Below, one piece after another: positions 6,058 through 12,037 of a stretch of 12,037 nucleotides of DNA. Made by a program: the position numbers and the translations under genes. The DNA lies in assembly GCA_938042055.1 (NCBI GenBank), contig CALIRX010000065.1, positions 1 through 12,037 of the forward strand. Direction: 5' to 3'. Every line of letters begins with the position of its first letter. The first letter of the stretch is position 1. The stretch comes from an uncultured Candidatus Saccharibacteria bacterium. GTDB taxonomy: Bacteria; Patescibacteriota; Saccharimonadia; Saccharimonadales; Saccharimonadaceae. The notes below the pieces were generated by a model, which was given only the letters and a program-made list of their open reading frames with translations, was not told where the DNA came from and made no database searches.

Positions 6058-8184
6058 ATGTATAAATCAATTAAAAAACGCGATGGTCGAACCGCTAAAT
6101 TTGATCGGAAAAAAATTGAAAAAGCAATTGAAAAGGCGGGACTGGAAACTGGTGAATTTGACGCCGCTCAAGCAGTTGAATTGACTGACAAAGTTTTGGG
6201 CGTTTTGGAAACTCGTAACCAAAAGCGTCTACCAAGCGTTGAAGATATTCAGGATATTGTTGAGGATGCGTTGATTGACTCTAAGTTTAAGAAGACTGCA
6301 AAAGCGTACATTATTTACCGCGATCAGCATAAAAAATTGCGCGAAATTACCTCTAATATACACGTTGATTTGATTGATAAATATCTGGAAAATTTGGACT
6401 GGAAAGTTAATGAAAACTCTAATATGGGCTACAGCCTTCAGGGTTTGAATAACTATGTTTCAGCGGAAATTACGAAGACGTACTGGCTGGATAAGATTTA
6501 TACATCGAAGATTGGAAAGGCTCATAAAGAAGGCGACTTGCATATTCACGACCTTAACTTGCTAAGCGTTTATTGTGTTGGTTGGGATTTGACTGACTTG
6601 TTACAAGAAGGATTTACTGGCGTTGCTGGTAAGGTTGCCTCTAAGCCAGCTAAGCATTTCCGATCAGCACTTGGTCAAGTCGTAAACTTCTTTTATACAT
6701 TACAGGGCGAAGCGGCTGGTGCGCAGGCTTTCTCCGATTTTGATACGTTGTTGGCTCCGTTTATTCGTGCCGACAAATTGAGCTATGAGGAAGTAAAACA
6801 GGCTATTCAAGAATTCGTCTTTAATGTCAACGTGCCGACTCGTGTTGGCTTTCAAACGCCGTTTACCAACATTACACTTGACCTTGAATGTCCAAAACAC
6901 ATGGCAGATAATCCAGTGATTATTGGTGGCGAAATGCAGGACACGACTTATGGCGAATATCAAGAAGAAATGAATATGCTGAATAAGGCGCTGTTGGAAG
7001 TTCTTTCTGAGGGCGACGCTAATGGTCGCGTGTTTACCTTTCCAATTCCAACGGTTAATATCACCAAGGATTTCAATTGGGATAATCCAGTGATTGAAAG
7101 TTTGTGGGAAGCTAGCGCTAAATACGGCATTCCGTACTTCTCAAACTTCATCAATTCTGATATGGACCCAGAAGATGCGCGCTCAATGTGCTGTCGATTG
7201 CGCATTGATAATCGTCAATTGGAATATCGTGGCGGCGGCTTGTTCGGTTCAAATCCAATGACTGGTTCGGTCGGTGTGGTAACGATAAACTTGCCACGAC
7301 TGGCGCTAAAATCCAAGAACGAAAAAGAATTCTTTAAGGGGCTGGCTGAACTTATGGATATGGCAAAGGACAGCCTGGAAACCAAGCGTAAAGTTTTGGA
7401 GCGATTGACCGACGCCAATTTGTATCCGTACACCAAGTTTTATTTGCGAAACATTAAACAGCGTTTCAATCAATATTGGAAGAACCATTTTTCAACTATT
7501 GGTTTGATCGGCACGAACGAGGCGGCGCTCAATTTGCTGGGCGTTGATATTGGCACGGAAAAAGGTAAAGCTTTTGCTGAGAAAACGCTTGATTTTATGC
7601 GCGATCGTTTGGTGGAATATCAGAAGGAAACTGGCAATAATTATAATCTTGAAGCAACGCCAGCTGAAGGCACGACGTATCGATTGGCACAACTTGATAA
7701 AGCCAGCTTCCCAGATCGAGCGCATTTTGCCAACGGAATTGGTGCGGAAGTTAAATGTCCGTTCTATACCAACTCTAGCCACTTGCCAGTTAATTACACG
7801 GACGATTTGTTTGAATTGATGGATCTTCAGGACAATTTGCAAACCAAGTACACGGGCGGCACGGTGATTCACTTCTTCTTGGGCGAGCGCATGGACGATC
7901 CGCAAACTTTGAAAAAATTGGTGAAAACGATTTGTGAAAATTACAAATTGCCATACTTCACGTTCAGTCCAAGCTTCTCAATTTGTAAGAATCACGGCTA
8001 TATTGTTGGTGAACATCCAGAATGCCCAAAGTGTGGTGAAGCGACTGAAGTTTACTCACGCGTGGTTGGTTTCTTGCGTCCAGTTTCTCAATGGAATAAG
8101 GGTAAGCAAGCGGAATTTGAAATGAGGGAACATTATGACAATGCCACCGAACACCAGCGACTTAGCGCCGTCGCGGCAGCTTAA
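6058..8184 (+). CDS. nrdD: Anaerobic (class III) ribonucleoside-triphosphate reductase
   Basis: Oxygen-sensitive glycyl-radical enzyme that reduces ribonucleoside triphosphates to dNTPs for DNA synthesis; 708 residues, full length for the family. An ATP-cone regulatory domain occupies about 1-95 (YKSIKKRDGRTAKFDRKKI). The catalytic barrel carries Cys173 (VYCVGWDL) and Cys378-Cys379 (RSMCCRLR), the regions of the active-site cysteines. Near the C-terminus Cys643, His646, Cys656 and Cys659 (SICKNHG...ECPKCG) form the expected zinc site. The radical residue is Gly671 in RVVGFLRPVSQWNKGKQ, with Phe where Tyr is usual. The ATG at 6058 follows a strong AGGAGG (6048-6053). It is first in an operon with nrdG, a flavoprotein and a cysteine-cluster protein, behind a promoter with two NrdR-like boxes. 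Confidence 0.98.
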   Translation: MYKSIKKRDGRTAKFDRKKIEKAIEKAGLETGEFDAAQAVELTDKVLGVLETRNQKRLPSVEDIQDIVEDALIDSKFKKTAKAYIIYRDQHKKLREITSNIHVDLIDKYLENLDWKVNENSNMGYSLQGLNNYVSAEITKTYWLDKIYTSKIGKAHKEGDLHIHDLNLLSVYCVGWDLTDLLQEGFTGVAGKVASKPAKHFRSALGQVVNFFYTLQGEAAGAQAFSDFDTLLAPFIRADKLSYEEVKQAIQEFVFNVNVPTRVGFQTPFTNITLDLECPKHMADNPVIIGGEMQDTTYGEYQEEMNMLNKALLEVLSEGDANGRVFTFPIPTVNITKDFNWDNPVIESLWEASAKYGIPYFSNFINSDMDPEDARSMCCRLRIDNRQLEYRGGGLFGSNPMTGSVGVVTINLPRLALKSKNEKEFFKGLAELMDMAKDSLETKRKVLERLTDANLYPYTKFYLRNIKQRFNQYWKNHFSTIGLIGTNEAALNLLGVDIGTEKGKAFAEKTLDFMRDRLVEYQKETGNNYNLEATPAEGTTYRLAQLDKASFPDRAHFANGIGAEVKCPFYTNSSHLPVNYTDDLFELMDLQDNLQTKYTGGTVIHFFLGERMDDPQTLKKLVKTICENYKLPYFTFSPSFSICKNHGYIVGEHPECPKCGEATEVYSRVVGFLRPVSQWNKGKQAEFEMREHYDNATEHQRLSAVAAA

Positions 8185-8875
8185 GGTGTCAATTGGTGGA
8201 ATTCAGAAGCTGTCGCTCGTGGATTATCCAGGGCACGTGGCGGCAGCTCTGTTTCTCTCTGGTTGCAATATGCGGTGCGGCTATTGTCATAATCCTGAAT
8301 TGGTATTACCTGAACGATTGGCGCCGAGTATTCCAGTTGATGAAGTGATGATATTTCTAAAATCGCGAGTTGGTCGACTGGACGGCGTGGTGATTTCTGG
8401 CGGTGAGCCAACGGTAAACGAAGATTTGCCGGAGTTATGTCGGATGATTAAGGAACTTGGTTTTGATATTAAGTTGGATACCAACGGCACGCATCCAGAT
8501 ATAGTTCGCGGAATGGTCGAAGAAGGGCTAATTGACTTTATTGCGATGGACATAAAAGGTCCGCTGGAAAAGTATGTTGAAATTGCGGCGCGACCGATTG
8601 ATTTGGAAGCGATTAAGGAGAATGTTCGGTTGATGATTGATTCGGGAATTGATCACGAATTCCGTACGACAATTGTCCGCGAGCAATTGGAAGTTAGCGA
8701 TTTTGAGAAGATTGGCGAGCTAGTTAAGGGCGCGAAGAGATTTGCCTTGCAACATTTTCGCACTGGCACGACAATTAGTCCAAAGTTTGCGAATTACCAC
8801 ACTTTTACTGACGAAGAATTTAGAGAAGCTCAGAAAATAATGGAAAGGTACGTTGGAGAATGCGTGATTCATTAG
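8135..8875 (+). CDS. nrdG: Radical-SAM activating enzyme of anaerobic RNR
   Basis: Activase that uses S-adenosylmethionine and a [4Fe-4S] cluster to put the glycyl radical on NrdD; it needs an outside electron donor. The cluster motif is GCNMRCGYC (Cys44, Cys48, Cys51; C-x3-C-x2-C). Further radical-SAM motifs are SGGEPT (87-92), LDTNG (113-117) and MDIKGP (137-142). At 246 residues it is longer than the E. coli enzyme (about 154) and fits the longer NrdG2 type found with many nrdD genes. The ATG at 8135 has GAGGG (8124-8128) six bases upstream and overlaps nrdD by 50 bases in another frame. An in-frame GTG at 8186, just past the nrdD stop, would give a protein starting nearer the conserved core but has no Shine-Dalgarno site. 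Overlap suggests tight translational coupling. Confidence 0.95.
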   Translation: MTMPPNTSDLAPSRQLKVSIGGIQKLSLVDYPGHVAAALFLSGCNMRCGYCHNPELVLPERLAPSIPVDEVMIFLKSRVGRLDGVVISGGEPTVNEDLPELCRMIKELGFDIKLDTNGTHPDIVRGMVEEGLIDFIAMDIKGPLEKYVEIAARPIDLEAIKENVRLMIDSGIDHEFRTTIVREQLEVSDFEKIGELVKGAKRFALQHFRTGTTISPKFANYHTFTDEEFREAQKIMERYVGECVIH

Positions 8876-9522
8876 AGATTGAAATTGTGCGCGTCCGTCA
8901 GGAAAATCCTGAAGTGAAGACGTTATATTTTGCGCGACCGTTCGACTTTATCGCCGGACAATATATTACGGTTTTTATTGATGGTAGTAGCGTGCGTGAA
9001 GGGAAGGCTTATAGTATTTCTTCTATTCCTGATGATGAGCTAATGTCGATTACCGTGAAGAATGTTGGCGGTGAATTTTCTAGCTATTTATGTTCACGGA
9101 ATGTTGGCGATAAATTGCAAATCAGCCACGCTTATGGCGATTTTAATCCGCAAACAGAAAGTCCTTTGGTTGGAATTGCTGCGGGCTGCGGACTTAGTCC
9201 AATTTGGAGTGTTATGGCAAGTTCTAGCCAGCCGACGTTTTTATATTTTAGTCAAAAATCGCCAGAATATATGGTTTTTGAAAATGAGCTAGCGGCGTCA
9301 AATATTAAAGTGAAGAAGTTTAGTACTCGCCAGCAGATTGAAGAAAAAGATGGTTGGTTTAACGGTCGATTTAATGTGGAAAAAATTGTTCATGAAACGC
9401 CAGAAGATGCGCATTTTTTGGTCTGTGGAAGTTTGCCGTTTGTTAGAGATGTTTGGCAAAAATTATCCGCCGCCGGTGTAAGTGAATTGAAAATTTCAAC
9501 GGAGACGTTTTTTGAGCAATGA
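8860..9522 (+). CDS. Ferredoxin-NADP reductase-like flavoprotein
   Basis: FAD-dependent oxidoreductase of 220 residues that should move electrons between NAD(P)H and an iron-sulfur or flavin carrier. The FAD-binding barrel (about 1-100) shows AGQYITVF and KAYSISS, the RxYSxxS flavin motif with Lys49 in place of the usual Arg, plus GGEFSSYL. The NAD(P) half shows GIAAGCGLSP (105-114), VCGSLPFVRDV (188-198) and an aromatic C-terminus ETFFEQ. There is no attached 2Fe-2S domain, so it must use a separate partner. The start at 8860 overlaps nrdG by 16 bases; GGAG is only one base upstream, so initiation probably depends on coupling, and GTG at 8887 is an alternative. Its stop overlaps the next gene (ATGA). 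The place in the operon suggests that it supplies electrons for NrdG, which is inference. Confidence 0.85.
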   Translation: MRDSLEIEIVRVRQENPEVKTLYFARPFDFIAGQYITVFIDGSSVREGKAYSISSIPDDELMSITVKNVGGEFSSYLCSRNVGDKLQISHAYGDFNPQTESPLVGIAAGCGLSPIWSVMASSSQPTFLYFSQKSPEYMVFENELAASNIKVKKFSTRQQIEEKDGWFNGRFNVEKIVHETPEDAHFLVCGSLPFVRDVWQKLSAAGVSELKISTETFFEQ

Positions 9523-11441
9523 TTGGGGTGACGACTACAGCAGAATTATCATCGACAGTAATTGATGGTGATGATTTTGGTGTGTTTTTGTCGCTGAGAG
9601 ATGGCAATATTAGCGAGGATTTTTCGTCTAGTGTTGGTGAAGAAGTGACTGATGGTGTAGGTCGGTTTGATTTGGTGGCGGTAGCTAGCGGCGAAGCAGA
9701 GTTACCTTCTACCGAGAAAGTATCAGCGTCAATTGGTCAAACGGCATGTGCGACATGTGTTGGCTGCCCATTTCTTAGTCAGTGCGTAAAACCTCAGGCG
9801 TTAGTCATGAAACAGGAGTCGGAAAGACAGGAGAATGTATCTGATGATATGAATTCTGCGGATGAAGAGGCGATTCCTAATTTGTTGGAAATGACACCAA
9901 AACAAAGCTATTTGGATAGACTATTGGCTCCAGATGATTTCGATAGTCTGGATGAAAATGGACGCGGAGAATTGGTGTTGGCGGGATATTCAGAGTCTAC
10001 CGATTATCAAGAGCCTATTATTAAAAAAGCACCTGAGCCAGTGGTATCAGAGGCGAAGCCCATAGATTTGACAACTAAAACAAATAAGTCAACTGAGAAA
10101 CTCATACCGCAGGAACGAGAAGATAAAACTTCGACTAACCAGGCGGTTGAAGCTTCGGGCGAGGATGTGGGCATTGAGAAGATAGGGGTGGTCAGCCCTT
10201 CGGTGGAGATGAAGCCGCACATTATTGATTCTATTTCTGACGCAGTGCATAATGACAGCAAGAAGCCGGCACCAGAGTCCTTAGATGCGCTGACAAAGAC
10301 GGAAAATGTGCCGGTATCGATAGTGATAGATAAGAACACTCAAACCGTTGATGATAATAGCAATTTGCTGGAACATGAAACTGTTTACCCTGCGGCTAGC
10401 GATAATAAGATTGCTGCTAAGGCTGTAGAGTCTGAGCCGAGCCGAGAAGCAGAAAATGATGAAAGTGCTTTTACGTCAATTTCCGAGCAGCAGCACTTGG
10501 CAGCACAATTTGATGCAGTAGGGGTGGATAAATCTGCGATTACGGTACCAATTGACAATTCTGGTACGAAAGCACCAGTATACATTCAATCTAACGAGAT
10601 TAATATAGATGCGACGCCGGATTATAATAATTCTGTCGAATCGACTGACATTGTTGATAATGAGCGGCTGGTTGATACCGCAATAGTTGATGAAGCTAAG
10701 GTTGATCCTCCAAACGAGGAGATTGACATATTGGCGGCGGATCAAATTTTCACTGATACACAGGTCTTGTCAATTGAGCAACTTGACTATAGCGGTACGG
10801 TGGTAGAGTGTAGTCATGGTAAGGATAATGATTTTTGGGCTGAAGAGGATGCGGTTTTCTTTATCGAACGGCAGGAGTCCCCAGTAGTAGAGTCGGAAGT
10901 GTCTTCGGCTGAAGCAGTGACGATTACAGTGCATGAAGAAACTGATGACTCTGAGCCAGTGGAACAAGTAATTATTTCCACCTCACCGATTATTGAGCCA
11001 ACACTTGATGTTGAGTCGGACGAGGTGGCAACGAAAATTCTAGAGGAATGTCTCGTGCTTCGTGAGGAGTTTGTGAAAATATCGGAAAAAAGCGATTTGC
11101 TGCGCAGTGATGATGAAATTGAAAGTGTAATTATGGATGTTAGTGACATAAAATCAGGCATCAACTTGTCCGGAGAGCAAGCAGAACTTAACGATATTCT
11201 GGATGATTGTGTCTATAATGGCGAAGAAAGTGTCGCGAATGGTGATGATTTGCTGATGAATACCCATCCATCATCTGGTTTATGGTCAGACGATAGTCCG
11301 CTAAATCCAGAAGAGGGGTTGGTGACAATGACTCAATCGGCTGCGGATGACTCATCATTGGTATCGCGGCTGGTTGGTGTGTTGGTGGTGGCGATGTGTG
11401 TGGCGCGCGGTCGACAAGCTAGAGCGATTCCGAATAGCTGA
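9519..11441 (+). CDS. Unrecognised acidic protein with four-cysteine cluster and C-terminal hydrophobic segment
   Basis: I do not recognise this 640-residue protein. Near the N-terminus it has TACATCVGCPFLSQC (Cys77, 80, 83, 89; C-x2-C-x2-C-x5-C), which looks like a metal or [4Fe-4S] site though the spacing is not the classic ferredoxin one. Residues about 100-610 are rich in Asp, Glu, Ser, Thr, Val and Ile with few aromatic residues, no evident fold and no clear repeat, so they are probably disordered. The end carries a short hydrophobic stretch (about 612-629, LVGVLVVAMCVA) followed by RGRQAR, like a tail anchor; no signal peptide is seen. The ATG overlaps the flavoprotein stop by ATGA, so the two are made together. 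I infer an electron carrier or scaffold between the flavoprotein and NrdG. A surface protein or a redox sensor are alternatives. The reading frame is intact throughout. Confidence 0.75.
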   Translation: MIGVTTTAELSSTVIDGDDFGVFLSLRDGNISEDFSSSVGEEVTDGVGRFDLVAVASGEAELPSTEKVSASIGQTACATCVGCPFLSQCVKPQALVMKQESERQENVSDDMNSADEEAIPNLLEMTPKQSYLDRLLAPDDFDSLDENGRGELVLAGYSESTDYQEPIIKKAPEPVVSEAKPIDLTTKTNKSTEKLIPQEREDKTSTNQAVEASGEDVGIEKIGVVSPSVEMKPHIIDSISDAVHNDSKKPAPESLDALTKTENVPVSIVIDKNTQTVDDNSNLLEHETVYPAASDNKIAAKAVESEPSREAENDESAFTSISEQQHLAAQFDAVGVDKSAITVPIDNSGTKAPVYIQSNEINIDATPDYNNSVESTDIVDNERLVDTAIVDEAKVDPPNEEIDILAADQIFTDTQVLSIEQLDYSGTVVECSHGKDNDFWAEEDAVFFIERQESPVVESEVSSAEAVTITVHEETDDSEPVEQVIISTSPIIEPTLDVESDEVATKILEECLVLREEFVKISEKSDLLRSDDEIESVIMDVSDIKSGINLSGEQAELNDILDDCVYNGEESVANGDDLLMNTHPSSGLWSDDSPLNPEEGLVTMTQSAADDSSLVSRLVGVLVVAMCVARGRQARAIPNS

Positions 11442-11523
11442 TGATCTTTGCGTGGTGTAAGCGATAAATAGGGCTGCGCGAAATGATAGCGCGAAGATTG
11501 GCAGCTGATGAATGGTTAAAGCC

Positions 11524-11532
11524 TGATATAAT
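11524..11532 (+). promoter_or_regulatory. Extended -10 promoter TGATATAAT of radC
   Basis: TGA-TATAAT ends 6 bases before the ATG at 11539, again predicting a leaderless message. No strong -35 or Shine-Dalgarno site is visible. The rest of the 97-base gap (11442-11523) holds only a weak GCTGC/GCAGC stem (11473-11477 with 11501-11505) and no T-run, so no terminator for the nrd operon is evident. Confidence 0.6.
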
Positions 11533-11538
11533 GAAACT

Positions 11539-12037
11539 ATGAAAGTGCTCGACAAGCCGAAAATTGATCGTCCCCGCGAGAAGTTGGCACGTTACGGTAC
11601 GGCGCGGCTGAGCGACTTGGAGCTGTTGATGGTGATTATTGGCAGCGGTAATGCTCGGGCCGATGTCGGCAAGATTGCGCGCGAGGTGCTGAAAATTTTG
11701 CGTCAAAAGGGCGGTGATGTTTCGTATGATGATCTGCGTAGTGTGGTTGGTTTGGGTGAAGCGAAAATCCCGGTGATTTTGGCGAGTTTGGAACTGGCGC
11801 GGCGGTACTTGCTGGACAGCGACCAGCCAATCATCGACAGTCCAGAAAAGGCGGTCGAGCTACTGGCCGACATTCGCGACAAAAAGCAGGAATATTTTGT
11901 TTGCCTGACACTGGACGGTGCGAATCGTTTGATTGCCAAGCGGGTGGTGACTATCGGTACGTTGACGGCCAGCCTGGTACACCCGCGCGAGGTTTTCGCC
12001 GACGCCATCGCCGATCGTGCCGCCAGCATCATCGTGG
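11539..12037 (+). CDS. radC: RadC/JAB-domain protein (3' partial)
   Basis: RadC-family protein (UPF0758), once linked to DNA repair but of unproven function. The 166 codons present begin with the family's N-terminal block (RPREKLARYGTARLSDLELL, then IGSGNARADVGKIAREVL). A helix-hairpin-helix-like segment (VVGLGEAKIPVILASLELARR) follows, and then the start of the MPN/JAB domain (YFVCLTLDGANRLIAKRVV, GTLTASLVHPREVFADAI). The window ends at ASIIV, immediately before the expected HxHPSG metal-binding motif, so catalytic residues cannot be checked. The ATG at 11539 lies 6 bases after a TATAAT box. GC is visibly higher here than in nrdD. Family assignment is firm; the remainder of the gene lies outside. 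Confidence 0.93.
   Translation, partial: MKVLDKPKIDRPREKLARYGTARLSDLELLMVIIGSGNARADVGKIAREVLKILRQKGGDVSYDDLRSVVGLGEAKIPVILASLELARRYLLDSDQPIIDSPEKAVELLADIRDKKQEYFVCLTLDGANRLIAKRVVTIGTLTASLVHPREVFADAIADRAASIIV

Noticed and set aside
6002..6184. 60-codon plus-strand frame overlapping the nrdD start
   Set aside because: It has no ribosome binding site of its own, most of it is nrdD in another frame, and its peptide looks like a frame-shifted NrdD N-terminus.
10007..10339. Minus-strand frames (also 10814-11164) inside the acidic protein gene
   Set aside because: Their Ser/Thr-rich translations are what the complement of Asp/Glu-rich codons gives; no independent gene signals.
11473..11505. Stem-loop before radC as terminator of the nrd operon
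   Set aside because: Only a 5-bp outer stem, competing GCGC pairing inside and no T-run.
1..12037. Alternative genetic code with TGA read as Gly (Gracilibacteria/SR1)
   Set aside because: TGA ends four genes at natural protein ends, three of them in start-stop overlaps with the next gene.

Overview
Organism. All genes lie on the plus strand, packed tightly and often overlapping by 4 to 50 bases. TGA acts as a normal stop (541-543, 5360-5362, 9520-9522, 11439-11441). The gene mix is a cell wall with sortase-anchored protein, an anaerobic class III ribonucleotide reductase, an actinobacterial-style small P-loop kinase and short genes in coupled operons. Together with moderate GC this fits a host-associated member of the Patescibacteria/CPR, most likely Candidatus Saccharibacteria (TM7). 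That placement is inference from gene content and style; no marker gene proves it.

Layout. (1) 1-1529: the 3' part of an OmpR-family response regulator and its histidine kinase, joined by an ATGA overlap. (2) 1530-4327: a surface locus. It holds a secreted protein whose C-terminal half resembles the beta-helical passenger regions of Gram-negative autotransporter-type proteins but ends in a sortase signal (APNTG, hydrophobic stretch, basic tail). A sortase with its own promoter follows. (3) 4352-5898: an aminoglycoside-phosphotransferase-fold kinase translationally coupled (GTGA overlap) to a small P-loop kinase; substrates unknown. (4) 5899-11441: an anaerobic dNTP-synthesis operon. A promoter carries two NrdR-box-like sites 32 bp apart, followed by nrdD, nrdG, a ferredoxin-NADP-reductase-like flavoprotein, and a 640-residue unrecognised acidic protein with a four-cysteine cluster (C-x2-C-x2-C-x5-C) near its N-terminus and a short hydrophobic segment at its C-terminus. 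(5) 11539-end: the 5' part of radC, cut just before its metal-binding motif.

How the parts may work together. The two-component system sits beside the surface locus and could control it; the sortase would attach the neighbouring surface protein to the cell wall. In the nrd operon the flavoprotein and cysteine-cluster protein are placed to deliver electrons from NAD(P)H to the radical-SAM activase NrdG, which makes the glycyl radical on NrdD. This proposed private electron chain, ending in an unfamiliar acidic protein, is the best candidate here for something undescribed.

Regulation. The genes at 4352 and 11539 have TGn-TATAAT extended -10 elements ending 6 bases before the ATG, so their mRNAs are predicted to be leaderless. 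The sortase promoter is almost as close to its ATG and is overlapped by a perfect 10-bp inverted repeat. No tRNA, rRNA, CRISPR array, insertion sequence or convincing intrinsic terminator was found.
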